DNA of 64,000 nucleotides, from assembly GCA_003249105.1 (NCBI GenBank), contig QBLT01000001.1:28648-92647 (forward strand), read 5' to 3'. The translations under genes were made by a program, and so were the position numbers. Below the pieces are notes generated by a model. That model was not told the origin of the DNA and ran no database searches. It was given only the letters and a program-made list of their open reading frames with translations. Source of the stretch: Leptolyngbya sp. (GTDB lineage Bacteria; Cyanobacteriota; Cyanobacteriia; Phormidesmidales; Phormidesmidaceae). Shown here piece after piece: positions 18,838 through 28,948 of this stretch. Within the stretch, counting starts at the first letter, position 1. Every line of letters begins with the position of its first letter.

Positions 18838-21705
18838 CTAATTAACTGAACTTAAGGGTCGAGATGGAAGCTCCACTGATGGGTAAACATGGGTTAATTC
18901 GCGTTGCGCCAAAGCTTTTTCTTGCTCAACCAGATCGGCTATTCCGCCGCCATTACGAATGGCATTGACGTAACATTCAGCAAATCTGGCCATCGCCTTA
19001 AATTTGCCTTCATGTCGGAGACGACTGAGCATCAAATCCCTCAGTTCTTGTTCGTCCGGGTTGTTAGCAACTGCTGCAATTTGAACTGCGCCAGGGTAAA
19101 AACGACAGTAGAGATATTGCCCATCTATGTCGAGCAGCCAATTTGAATAAAGCTCCGTCCTTTTCGGGAAAAATGCCTCCGTCGCATTCCTTGAGATCAC
19201 CTCTCTGGGGTAGCCCAGCAATGTCTCAAAGGAGTCCACCGCCACGGCCTGGATACGGCCAATCATCTTGGTGCTCATGTTCTGCATGACCTTGGCCCCA
19301 GACACTGACTTCATGATGGTGTCTGGATCTTGGGCCGACAGCATGACGCGAATGCCAGCCTTGGCACCGTTCGCACATAACCGGCCAATCAGTTGAGAAA
19401 TCGTTTTGTATTCAAAGAGGATCGGTGACTCATCAATAAAGAAAATTGACTTTGGGCTGCCCAGGGCGCGGCGAAGGGCAGCAGAATAGGCAGATAGAGA
19501 AAGAATCGCGGCCTCATTTTCGTTGCTCAAGTTTCTCAGAGCAAAGACCAGTAGTTGTGCATCAGTCCGGAAGGAGCTAGCTCGACCGATCGCCTTGCCA
19601 ATCCGCGATTTAAGCCAATAATTCAGCTGAAGCTTGATATGGCTGGCAGCATTGGCAATTTCATCACTCCCGCTTTCCTCAAGCTCCAGCTTCTCGAAGG
19701 AGCAGAACTCGATAAAATCTTCAAGGGTGGGCATCCGTTTCCAGGCCTCACTGCCGAATCCATCCGATTCAGCCGCTCTGTATCGACTCAAGATTTCGGC
19801 ATCGACAAAGAATTTACTCAAGGCTCTGCCGATCAAGCTCCTCACCGTTTGCTCAAGCAGCTGTTGGTTCTCGGTGGAGGGCAACACCATCGTGACCAGG
19901 GCAGACTCCAGGAACGAAACATAGTCCTGCATTCGTTCATCGCGATCTTCGAGGCTCAGACCGGTGAGCGTTGGCAGCTCCAGCAGGTTGTTGGACTCTC
20001 GCCCAATATCGAAATAGGCGGCATGGTCGCCCAGGAATTTAGCGTAGTCAGTAAAGGTGGAGGTGCCATCCGGTTTGGGATAGTCCAGGCATACGATGGG
20101 GTAACCCTTCGCCAGAAACATGGACAGCATCCCTGACACACATACCGATTTACCTGATCGGGTGGTGCCAAAAACAGCAATGTTGCGATGCTCACCAATG
20201 AAATCGATCTTGACCGGGCTCCCACCCTCGTCTGCAATCAGTTCAAAGCCCTGCCTACTGACCTGGCGAGTCATGGTGAACGGAATCAGTCCGGGAGCCT
20301 CGCTGCTGAGGTAGGTCTGTGTCCGGTTGTACGGGGACATCAGCAGCTTCTCCCAGGCCAGCGTTGGATGACACTGTAGCCACTGCTGCCACGCCACCTC
20401 GGGTTCTCTGACCACCTTCGCAGGCAGTAGAAAGCACTCGGCCATGTGCCGACAGGCTTCCGTCAGCCTGGCCCGGCTGGAGCGATGAATCACCATCACC
20501 GTGGCAATTTTGACGGGGATCGCGCCTTCGATAATTTGTGCCGTCGCCTCCACTGACTTTTGCACCTTAAGGGCAGCCCCCACGTCAATGGAGTTGGAGC
20601 TTGCCGCCGCTGTGGCAGCATTGTTCGACTGTTTAATCAGCCGCTGCATTTGAGTTTTGACAATAGCCTGATTTGCAGGGGAAACCTGGCAGAAAATCTC
20701 GGTGTCCACCACCTGATGGCGGCACAGCACGTCCCAGAGATACCTCAACTGGGCGCGCATGTTGGAGAATCCCGCAGGCTTGGCCACAAAAGGCATGACG
20801 GCAACGTATTTGCCCCGCACCTTAACCCAGGCGCGATCCGCATCGGGGACGGTCATCTCACCGCCCTCACCCTGGATCAACAGCGATTTTGGATCGTATT
20901 CGTTGGTGACAGCTTCCGTGATCGTCTGCCCATCGAACGTAAGAGGGTTGGGGACCTCGGGGGGCTGATTCGTATTGAAAATATCCCAGGTCTTTCCCCA
21001 AAGATCGTCAGCAGACATGGGGGTAATTTCAAGCCCCATCTTGATGGCCAGCAGAGACTCCCAACGCATGTAGCCCTCTTCAAAGGCAGCGCTAAACATT
21101 TCCTCGAACCGCCTCAAGATGACGTTTTTACCCTTACCCTTAAACCCTTCCCAGAATGAAACCAGCGAGGCCAGAGCTCTCTCAATTGGGTCAGCCTCGG
21201 CCCCAGCGCGATCATCCCCCGCAATGGTATAGGTGCAGTAAATGGTCATGGTTTTGACCTTGCGCACCCCTTGACTGGCCAGGTCTTGGGCACGTTTCTT
21301 TTCGCTGAGCAAAATGAGCTTGATCTCAGCTGATGGGGCCGACGCAATGAGCTCATCGAGCTCAGTCTGGCGATCGCGATCGGTAGCAAAGCTGCTGAGC
21401 TGAACCGTCATCGTGCCATTGCGAGGCAGTTCCTTGAGTCCAGACTCTAGTCGTTCGACAGTAGGGAAAATTTGCTCAGACCGCAACGTGTCGTGAAGGC
21501 CGCGACAGGTAAATCCAAACACCAGGCGATAGCTATTTTTGTGAGATAAAAGAGCTGCTCCTACACTCCGGCCTTTCATCTTGAACTTGACAAAGGTTCT
21601 GAGGCTGCAAAAATCTTCAAATGCCTTGAGCGTCGTCTTTGTCGATCCACCCTTTGATGACTTAAGAGACTTTATATTGCGTTTTCCGAGCTTTCCACTT
21701 GCCAT
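18838..21705 (-). CDS. virB4: VirB4/TraC-like T4SS ATPase
   Basis: 955 aa: 'NIAVFGTTRSGKSVCVSGMLSMFLAKGYPIVCLDYPKPDG' Walker A and 'KSIFFIDESPILFEYKTISQLIGRLCANGAKAGIRVMLSAQDPDTI' Walker B. Confidence 0.85.
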   Translation of the reverse strand: MASGKLGKRNIKSLKSSKGGSTKTTLKAFEDFCSLRTFVKFKMKGRSVGAALLSHKNSYRLVFGFTCRGLHDTLRSEQIFPTVERLESGLKELPRNGTMTVQLSSFATDRDRQTELDELIASAPSAEIKLILLSEKKRAQDLASQGVRKVKTMTIYCTYTIAGDDRAGAEADPIERALASLVSFWEGFKGKGKNVILRRFEEMFSAAFEEGYMRWESLLAIKMGLEITPMSADDLWGKTWDIFNTNQPPEVPNPLTFDGQTITEAVTNEYDPKSLLIQGEGGEMTVPDADRAWVKVRGKYVAVMPFVAKPAGFSNMRAQLRYLWDVLCRHQVVDTEIFCQVSPANQAIVKTQMQRLIKQSNNAATAAASSNSIDVGAALKVQKSVEATAQIIEGAIPVKIATVMVIHRSSRARLTEACRHMAECFLLPAKVVREPEVAWQQWLQCHPTLAWEKLLMSPYNRTQTYLSSEAPGLIPFTMTRQVSRQGFELIADEGGSPVKIDFIGEHRNIAVFGTTRSGKSVCVSGMLSMFLAKGYPIVCLDYPKPDGTSTFTDYAKFLGDHAAYFDIGRESNNLLELPTLTGLSLEDRDERMQDYVSFLESALVTMVLPSTENQQLLEQTVRSLIGRALSKFFVDAEILSRYRAAESDGFGSEAWKRMPTLEDFIEFCSFEKLELEESGSDEIANAASHIKLQLNYWLKSRIGKAIGRASSFRTDAQLLVFALRNLSNENEAAILSLSAYSAALRRALGSPKSIFFIDESPILFEYKTISQLIGRLCANGAKAGIRVMLSAQDPDTIMKSVSGAKVMQNMSTKMIGRIQAVAVDSFETLLGYPREVISRNATEAFFPKRTELYSNWLLDIDGQYLYCRFYPGAVQIAAVANNPDEQELRDLMLSRLRHEGKFKAMARFAECYVNAIRNGGGIADLVEQEKALAQRELTHVYPSVELPSRPLSSVN

Positions 21706-21738
21706 GCGCTTGACTCTCTGATTGTGCCAAAACGTTTC

Positions 21739-22134
21739 TCAGAAATAATTTACCCTTGGCCGATTTCTGGAATTTTTGGGTGTTTTTCTTCGCTTTGCTC
21801 GTTTTTGAATCTTCTTGCGCGGATTGAGGTCAGGGTACGGCGCGAGTGGCGTGAAATAAGCAAGATGGCCGTAGCACCAGCTAGGAGGTGAATGAAACTT
21901 GGAGAGGAAACGGGATGCATCAGACCCCGTCAGCACCCACCAGGTCGCCACCCCCCAGCCGATGCACAAAATAGTCGGTATCCATCCAGCCCCAAAAATT
22001 CGATTGACAATAACGATGTTGAACAGGGCAATCACACACCAGGGAATCAACTGGTCTGCCGGAATCGGCCCAAACCCTGGCTTCATATTGATCGCCCCGT
22101 TTACCGGGACAAAATCGTCGGGGTGTCCCAACAT
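21739..22134 (-). CDS. VirB3/TraL-like small membrane protein
   Basis: 131 aa with two hydrophobic helices, immediately upstream of the virB4-like gene. Confidence 0.5.
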   Translation of the reverse strand: MLGHPDDFVPVNGAINMKPGFGPIPADQLIPWCVIALFNIVIVNRIFGAGWIPTILCIGWGVATWWVLTGSDASRFLSKFHSPPSWCYGHLAYFTPLAPYPDLNPRKKIQKRAKRRKTPKNSRNRPRVNYF

Positions 22135-22273
22135 GGAGGATTAGTCTCTGCTGAAGAATAGAGTTGTATAACCGTTTGCCCTTACATCCCAATGACCATC
22201 GCTCTAGCCACAGCCATTGGGATGGGAGTCGCGTCATACCAGGCATCGCTTGTATCGAGCTAACCACCACGGG

Positions 22274-22939
22274 CTAGGCTCCACCAATTACCAGGGTCGC
22301 CAGCACATCCCCAATGACCACCGCCATAACGATAATCATGGGAGCGCGGGCCAGCTGCTGCCAATCGTCATCATTTCTGGCCGATTGAATAACGCGCACC
22401 AGAGAAACCGCGATATAGAGCAAAAACAGCGCTCGAATTACCCCAAACACCAGGGGAACAACATCCCCAGCATCAGGGAAAGTGGTATTAAAGAAATCTT
22501 CAGCTACCTGGAAGAACTGCGCAAACAACGGGTTCGTTTGGCTCATCCAGAGGCTGGAACCAAAGAGGAGGCCCAGCACCAGCCGAAAGACACGGGGGGA
22601 GCCAATCTTCTTCAAGATGCGACTAGCGATAACATCCTTTTTCGCGGCCCGACGCAGAATCATCGCCACAGCCATGCACAGGCCAGAGCCGATCGCCATA
22701 GTGGGGGATAACTGGAGCAGTCGGAGTCCGGCAAAACCGCCAACCGCAAGCCAGGGCAGCACCTTAAAAACGGTACAGAGGAATCGATTTTCGGATAGAG
22801 CCTTAAACAAATTGCCTTGGCTAACCGATAGCGCACGGGCAATGCCTCGATCTCTCATGCCTTTGACAACCTTGGCTGAGAAGCGAGAAACCGCTGTCCG
22901 TTCTTCAATACTCAAAGGTTTGAGCGTAGTTGTGTTCAT
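22274..22939 (-). CDS. VirB2/TrbC pilin-like membrane protein with N-terminal extension
   Basis: C-terminal 'NPLFAQFFQVAEDFFNTTFPDAGDVVPLVFGVIRALFLLYIAVSLVRVIQSARNDDDWQQLARAPMIIVMAVVIGDVLATLVIGG' is a pilin-like two-helix segment; start at MNTTTLKP. Confidence 0.5.
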   Translation of the reverse strand: MNTTTLKPLSIEERTAVSRFSAKVVKGMRDRGIARALSVSQGNLFKALSENRFLCTVFKVLPWLAVGGFAGLRLLQLSPTMAIGSGLCMAVAMILRRAAKKDVIASRILKKIGSPRVFRLVLGLLFGSSLWMSQTNPLFAQFFQVAEDFFNTTFPDAGDVVPLVFGVIRALFLLYIAVSLVRVIQSARNDDDWQQLARAPMIIVMAVVIGDVLATLVIGGA

Positions 22940-23216
22940 AGCGGAACCACAGGGAAAAGGGATAGGTGGATCAAACTGGAGGTTCAACCCTGGAGCAACC
23001 CTATCAACCGAATTTCGCCCCCATGTCGCAAGCGCCCTTTTTCTGACTAAGTTTGTCTGCGAGTCATCTGACCACACACGCGAGATGAAGAAATGTTAAA
23101 AAATATTTCGAAATACTCCTATTAGCGGCGACTCCCAAAGAAACCTAAAGGCTTCGGGCTATACCCAATAAAGCTTGGAAAGATTACCGAAAGTAGTAAC
23201 TTAGAGGCTTGATGTC

Positions 23217-24128
23217 GTGAGAGCACTTATGGTCTGCAACGAGCCTGAACATCTAGCCACCTTGGCGAAATGCCTGGATGAAGCAGGTCACGAGGTCAAC
23301 ATCTGTAGCTGCGAGGCGTCGCTAACTGTCATCGGCCAGGACAAGCCAGACCTGATCTTTGTCGCCATTTGGAATATCCTGTCGCTGCCCAGCTTTTTCC
23401 TGCAATTTCAACGGTTGTATGCACCGCTGAATAATGGCTACAGCCCGGTTATCATCGCCATCACTAATCACGAGTCGCTAGATGTTGGGCACCTCTACAA
23501 CATGGGGTTTGACCTTGTTGCCGAGATGCCCGTCAGAGAGCCGGTGCTGATGGCCCAAGTGGCCGCCATCGATCGCAGAATGGGCTTATCTCGCAGGACA
23601 GTGACCTCAGATCACCTGCTTGTCAACCTGCACACCCACGATGTCTTTGTTAAAACCCAGCAGGGAAGACTGCTGGCCCACCTGAGCATCGGGCAAGTCC
23701 AGTTCATCTTGCTCAAGTATTTTATGCAGTACCCAAAACGAATCTGGACGCGACCAGAGCTGCTAGAGCGCTTGGGCGAAGAAGTGGAATCCACCAGGAT
23801 CATGGACACCTTTGACCTTCGCTTGATTGATGGCAACGTTTACCGCCTACGAAGAGCCATAAAAACTGCGCTTGACGGCCTTGTCGAGCCCTGGCAAGTA
23901 GGTCAGGGGTTTCGAGAAGCCTTTTTGCACACCGAGAGGTCGGGAGGCTATTTCTTTTGTGATGCGATCGTGCTGCACCAAGACATAACCCCAGTCATCA
24001 AGAGCACGGCCCCAATGCAATATTTGCCCTGTGCCACCTGTGGCCGCACCACCCCGGAAGGCTGCACCCAGTGCCTGGCGGGACAAATCCTCACCAGGCC
24101 AGCGCTTCTCCCTAAAGGCCAAGGCTAA
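23217..24128 (+). CDS. OmpR/PhoB-type response regulator-like transcription factor with atypical receiver and C-terminal zinc-ribbon-like tail
   Basis: N-terminal receiver-like fold ('KPDLIFVAIWN'), winged helix ('LSIGQVQFILLKYFMQYPKRIWTRPELLERL...VYRLRRAIK'), C-terminal CATCGRTTPEGCTQC. Confidence 0.7.
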   Translation: MRALMVCNEPEHLATLAKCLDEAGHEVNICSCEASLTVIGQDKPDLIFVAIWNILSLPSFFLQFQRLYAPLNNGYSPVIIAITNHESLDVGHLYNMGFDLVAEMPVREPVLMAQVAAIDRRMGLSRRTVTSDHLLVNLHTHDVFVKTQQGRLLAHLSIGQVQFILLKYFMQYPKRIWTRPELLERLGEEVESTRIMDTFDLRLIDGNVYRLRRAIKTALDGLVEPWQVGQGFREAFLHTERSGGYFFCDAIVLHQDITPVIKSTAPMQYLPCATCGRTTPEGCTQCLAGQILTRPALLPKGQG

Positions 24129-24663
24129 AGGCCGATGGCCGAGCTATGAAGGCAACTTTGCCCTGAATGCGCTCCGCAGGTACCGGGCCAAGATGGCGAG
24201 AGTCATAGGAATGCTCCCGGTTATCGCCCATCAAAAAATAGTGCCCAAAAGGAACTTTAACTAAAGCTAGATTATCGTCATGCCTAACGGTATAGGGTTC
24301 TGAGAGTACCTGACCGTTGACATAGACATCACCATTGAGGATTTGTACCTCATCTCCCGGCAGCCCCACAACTCGTTTGACGAAGCGAACTTTTTCTTTA
24401 TTGAAGAGACCACCTCTAAAGCCAGAGTCAAAGGCTACGATATCGCCCCGCTCTGGATCTTTGGTGAAATACTGCATGTTGTTCACCAGGACGCGATCGC
24501 CCTCCCGCAAGGCAGGCTCCATCGACCCGCTAGGAATGTGGCTAATAGGGGCAAGTAACCGGAGGGCCAACAGCAGCGGAACACCAATGCTGCCGATCAC
24601 GGCCACATCCGCTAGTGACGCTCGAATTATTTTCGCCTCACCAGGGCTAATCAATTGCACCAT
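24112..24663 (-). CDS. lepB: Signal peptidase I
   Basis: 'SGSMEPALREGDRVLVNNMQYF', 'KRVVGLPGDEVQILNGDVYVNGQ', 'GHYFLMGDNREHSYDSRHLGPV': canonical SPase I boxes. Confidence 0.92.
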   Translation of the reverse strand: MVQLISPGEAKIIRASLADVAVIGSIGVPLLLALRLLAPISHIPSGSMEPALREGDRVLVNNMQYFTKDPERGDIVAFDSGFRGGLFNKEKVRFVKRVVGLPGDEVQILNGDVYVNGQVLSEPYTVRHDDNLALVKVPFGHYFLMGDNREHSYDSRHLGPVPAERIQGKVAFIARPSAFSLGL

Positions 24664-24672
24664 TGTTTACTC

Positions 24673-24996
24673 CTAAAATAGCGCTATGAAGTCAGCAACT
24701 TTCGCAGAGAGCGACCCTGAAAGCAGCTCAATGTTGGCCAGTAATTTCATCTGAGACACATTCAATGGGCGACCAGAAAACCGGTCGCAAATGTCTTCTA
24801 AATCTCGCGTCACCTCAACCAAATCAGTCAGCAGATTTGGCTTTCGGCAAGGCGACCAGGAGTCATCGGCATCGTCTAGCAGTTCACTAAGCAAAGGGCC
24901 AAACAAGTCGATGGCGGCAGCATCCCGCCCTAGCGGCCCATTCTGCATCGAACCGTCATCCCCTGTTCCAATCTCCATACCTGCCTTCCATTGCAC
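24673..24996 (-). CDS. Hypothetical protein upstream of lepB
   Basis: 107 aa ORF, co-directional with lepB with a 9-bp gap. Confidence 0.4.
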   Translation of the reverse strand: MQWKAGMEIGTGDDGSMQNGPLGRDAAAIDLFGPLLSELLDDADDSWSPCRKPNLLTDLVEVTRDLEDICDRFSGRPLNVSQMKLLANIELLSGSLSAKVADFIALF

Positions 24997-25374
24997 TAAG
25001 TCGGACTATAAATTCCGAATATCGCCGACATGTCGTGACCATATTGCCGCAGGCATCAAGATACGATTCTTAAGATAGTTCAGTAAGTTGCCAAGTTTAG
25101 TATTGGGGATAGTGTCAGCAGATCGAAAATGTACAGTGCATGAGCCAACCTACATCAACACTCCGGAAAGTTTTTCAGGGTGGGGTTGGAGAAAAGCTAT
25201 CCACCGCCAAGAGTGCAAGTGTATGAAACAACAGTCCAGACAGTTTTAGCAACGAAGCTACAAGGCTTACAGGGCGGTCACCCCAGTAATCGCCCATTTG
25301 CATCAAGGTTAGCTTGCAGGATGACGTTGATTTAAATACCTTGGGCAACGTAGGCTCTGGCTTACAGGCAATAT

Positions 25375-25785
25375 TCAGGGCGATTTTCTGTCCGGAATGT
25401 TGTTCAAAATAACCTCATACTCAAACTGAGCAAAAAAATCTTTCAACGAAAGGCTATTCCCTGCGGCCAATTTCTTTATTCCGGCCCACCCGTCATCAGT
25501 GACCCATGCCGCATGGCGAATCAGATCGTGACTGGAAGGTGACGCAGCACGGGTTACAGGCAATGTGAGAATGAAGTGGGCGCGACCGAGCAACTCAACC
25601 AACTCGGAGCGACTCACTGAAAACTGAATAGCTAGGGCATCAATCCGAGCGATCGCCTCTGAGGTTGCCAGAATGTGCCTCAACTTCTTTTTCGCCCCGT
25701 AGCGGGGTGATGGAGAAGTCAAATTCAGCAGGCTTCTATCGCTCACAAGTAAACCATTCGCCCCCGCCAGATCACTATACAGCAC
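25375..25785 (-). CDS. Hypothetical protein
   Basis: 136 aa ORF; no recognised domain. Confidence 0.4.
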   Translation of the reverse strand: MLYSDLAGANGLLVSDRSLLNLTSPSPRYGAKKKLRHILATSEAIARIDALAIQFSVSRSELVELLGRAHFILTLPVTRAASPSSHDLIRHAAWVTDDGWAGIKKLAAGNSLSLKDFFAQFEYEVILNNIPDRKSP

Positions 25786-25894
25786 AACACCAATACCAAG
25801 GCAGAGAAGACTGATATATTCATTATTACATTGGTATTGACTATTCTATAGCAATGTAATATATTCGGATGGTAGACCTAAGTAGGTGGCATGG

Positions 25895-26062
25895 ATGGAT
25901 GCAAAGATCAGGCGCGTCAAGCGGTCGGCTAAGTGCATCCAGCGCCTCGTCGGGGACATCTCGGAATCGCCAGCGGTGATTGAGAATCCTGACCTCAACG
26001 TTGTACTGGAAAGGATTTCGCGCCACATTGAGGAAATTCAATCTTCAATTGAGGCTGGATAG
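25895..26062 (+). CDS. Small ORF (MDAKIRRVKRSAKCIQRLVGDISESPAVIENPDLNVVLERISRHIEEIQSSIEAG)
   Basis: 55 codons plus stop, preceded by a sigma70-like promoter (TTGACT-17 bp-TATATT) around 25836-25865; below the ORF-track length cutoff. Confidence 0.4.
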   Translation: MDAKIRRVKRSAKCIQRLVGDISESPAVIENPDLNVVLERISRHIEEIQSSIEAG

Positions 26063-26720
26063 AGGAACACGTGAAGCCTTCAGTACAGGAACACGGCTAT
26101 GGACGCCTACGAAGATACCCAATGGGATAAAGATTACCGTCGCGCCTATACGTATGCCCTGGCCCAGATCGGACTAGCTATGCACGCCGACGCAGCAGGA
26201 CGCCTCTACGCCGACGCCGTGGCTTGCCTTAGGGGCCAGAGGCAGTTGAAGGAGGTCGATGGTTGCTGGGAATGGGTGGCAGGGCCATTTTGCTCAGCTG
26301 ATAGCTTCACGACCCAGGCCGATACGATTGCAGGTTTTGAGGAAGCTATTTTCGAACTAGTGGAATGGTAGGCATAGCAAGGATGACGACAAAGCGTGAT
26401 CGCATTGACACCCTCATGAAAAATCACCTCTGGCTAGAGGTGCGTTACTACCCTAAGGGCACCTACGGGGCTATAAATCAGCGGCGAGGGAATTCAGAAG
26501 CCTCACCAAGCCCTACCGCACCCGCGCCAGTTTCACCAGCCCAGACCGTGCTCTGGCCCACGCCAAGCAGCTTATGGTCGCACTGCCCCAGGAGAATGAC
26601 GGAGTGCCGTTTTGAGTCAGCACCGCAGCCATGAGATCGCCCCGAGTCAGCAAGGGTAACGCCGCCGCTTAAAAAACCGGATTTTTAGATGTATTCTTGC
26701 ACTTACACTGAGGTCTTGAG

Positions 26721-27554
26721 ATGACACAAGTACGATTAGCTATCATGTCCTGCGCCGGAGGGACAGGTAAATCGACAGTGGCCACTAACCTGGCGTATTC
26801 GCTTGCCTGTCTGGGGCAGAGCGTCTGCCTCATTGACTGCGACAGCAACGGCACAGCCGCGCTTTTTACCGGCCTGGAGAACCCCAGTGCTATTGGGGAA
26901 ACTCTAGTTGCAGCACTTCAGTCAGGGTTTAAGGGGCCATGGCCCCTTAAACCTGTATGGAGGGACTACGGAATTGAAAAAGTTGATGCTGTTCTGGGTG
27001 GCCACTTTCTCAACGAGGGTGCCAGGCAGATTCTGAAGGAGCCCCGCGCCGCATACCTCTTGGCCGATGCGATCGAAGACGCGCCACTCCCCCATGATGT
27101 GGTTATTTTTGATTGCCCAGGAACCATAGAGCAGTTTCACCAAATGGTTCTCCCAGCCTGCAACCAAATCTTGATCGTGCTCAAGCCGGACACAAAGGAC
27201 ATAAACGCTGGGTTTGGCTTAATCCAGTGGATTGCGGAATTTAGCAGGGATTTGCGCCTGAAGCCTAAGCCCAAGATACTTGGAGTCCAACCAAACGCTT
27301 TTGATAAAGATGCAGCTATGCATCGTGAATGCTTGGCTGATGGGCCAGGCATTGAGGATTCCTTGCCGGTGGTGCTGCGATCACTGCCAGAGCCCATCCA
27401 TGTCTTCCCCGCGATCCAGCAAACTAGGTACTTAACCAACGCCGGAGCGGTAGGATTACCCCTGCGCCTGTATCGCAGCGATCGCACCACTTGGAAGATC
27501 GCGGGGCTTTTTGAGGCTTTGGCTAAAGCTGTAATGGAGGCTGATCATGGCTAA
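26721..27554 (+). CDS. parA: ParA-family partition ATPase
   Basis: 'AIMSCAGGTGKSTVATNLAYSLACLGQSVCLIDCDSNG' deviant Walker A; 'DVVIFDCPG'; followed by overlapping parB-like gene. Confidence 0.9.
   Translation: MTQVRLAIMSCAGGTGKSTVATNLAYSLACLGQSVCLIDCDSNGTAALFTGLENPSAIGETLVAALQSGFKGPWPLKPVWRDYGIEKVDAVLGGHFLNEGARQILKEPRAAYLLADAIEDAPLPHDVVIFDCPGTIEQFHQMVLPACNQILIVLKPDTKDINAGFGLIQWIAEFSRDLRLKPKPKILGVQPNAFDKDAAMHRECLADGPGIEDSLPVVLRSLPEPIHVFPAIQQTRYLTNAGAVGLPLRLYRSDRTTWKIAGLFEALAKAVMEADHG
26926..26953. repeat. Perfect 28-bp palindrome inside parA (GGTTTAAGGGGCCATGGCCCCTTAAACC)
   Basis: 14-bp arms complementary base for base; in frame, encodes FKGPWPLK. Confidence 0.9.
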
Positions 27555-28785
27555 GGGTGTCAAGCGCTCCTTCACGAATTTAGCTCAAGGGGCTAATACA
27601 GCCCAGGCTGTATCGCTTCTAGGGGAGAAGGATGAGGAAATTGAAGCTCTCAAAGAAAGGATTAAAGAGCTTGAGGTAGGGGTTGCTGGAGGGACAACCG
27701 ATTGGGTTTGGATTGATGTAAACCTAATTGAGCCAATGGCGATTTCGATCACTGATAATTCAGGCAAGGTGGTCGAAGTTTTTGGGCAGCCTCGAAAATT
27801 TTTCGACCTAGAGGGCATGGCTCAAAGCCTCAGAATAGAGGGGCAGCAAGACCCTGTAGTACTACGCACAGTGGGAGAAGGTCGCTACCAGTTGCTGGAT
27901 GGCGAAACGCGGTGGAGATCCATCAAGGATGTGCTAGGCCAGGCGAAGATCAAGGCCAGGTTTCATGAGTGTAGCGACGAGGAAGCCCTAGCGTACACGC
28001 TAGTGGGCGATGCACTGAAGAATCGTTTCAATGCCCTGGAGCAAGGGGAATCGATCGTCAACTTGCTCAGGTCAAAACTAAAAAAAACTGAGCAGGAAGT
28101 TGTCTCGATCCTTTACAGGATTCAGAATCAGCTGGTTTCAAAGGGAAACGACAAAGAATCGATCGAGTGGATCTATGAAAACGTAGATGGTTCTGAGGTT
28201 GTTCTGCGATTACTATCCTCGCTAAATATCACGATAGCAACGATGGTAAATGCTAGGTTACCCTTGATGTTACTCCCGGAAAAACTCAAAGATTCAATCA
28301 ATAATCGAACGCTAACACCAAGCAACGCACTGACACTTAGAAATGCCCCCGAATCGATCTGGTCTAAAGCGATTGAGGGTCAAAATGGCACAATGCCAAA
28401 GCGCAAGATGAAAGCGCTTATCAACAAACTGGCGCTGGAGATGGCCGATTCATCGCCGACCTTGGCGGTGAATAGCAGTGCAGAAATTGACGCTGACAAT
28501 ACTGAAATTGATTCAAGTTCAGGCTCTGGGGAGATTACAAGTGAAGCGAACTTACAAAAATCGGTCAAAGTAGCTGCTGCTGAATCACTTGAAAAAAATG
28601 CAAATGCAACGACTGTTCTAAAAACGCTTCTGAAACAGCTCAGGACTCTTCGTATCGACGATAGTATTGAAAATGACGACAAAGGATTGGAACTTTTGGA
28701 AAGAGTTTCAGCCTCGATTCAGGCGCTTTCGGAATACTACCAAGATAAGGGAAAAGAAGGGAAGGGTAAGCAACAAAAGCAATAA
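27547..28785 (+). CDS. parB: ParB/Spo0J-like partition protein
   Basis: 'FFDLEGMAQSLRIEGQQDPVVLRTVGEGRYQLLDGETRWRSIKDVLGQAKIKARFHECSDEEALAYTLVGDALKNRFNALEQGESIVNLL' ParB core. Confidence 0.85.
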   Translation: MAKGVKRSFTNLAQGANTAQAVSLLGEKDEEIEALKERIKELEVGVAGGTTDWVWIDVNLIEPMAISITDNSGKVVEVFGQPRKFFDLEGMAQSLRIEGQQDPVVLRTVGEGRYQLLDGETRWRSIKDVLGQAKIKARFHECSDEEALAYTLVGDALKNRFNALEQGESIVNLLRSKLKKTEQEVVSILYRIQNQLVSKGNDKESIEWIYENVDGSEVVLRLLSSLNITIATMVNARLPLMLLPEKLKDSINNRTLTPSNALTLRNAPESIWSKAIEGQNGTMPKRKMKALINKLALEMADSSPTLAVNSSAEIDADNTEIDSSSGSGEITSEANLQKSVKVAAAESLEKNANATTVLKTLLKQLRTLRIDDSIENDDKGLELLERVSASIQALSEYYQDKGKEGKGKQQKQ

Positions 28786-28948
28786 AAATATAGCGCTATA
28801 TGAAGCCACAAGCCTGGGCCGGTCGTTTCTGTGGGCGATAGCGACACGATAAGGATTAACTACCAGGCGATCAAGGTGCTGGTGTTGACGTGCGATCGCA
28901 ATCCTGCCCCATAATCAGGCAACCTAACCCCAGGCATAGATGCACCCT

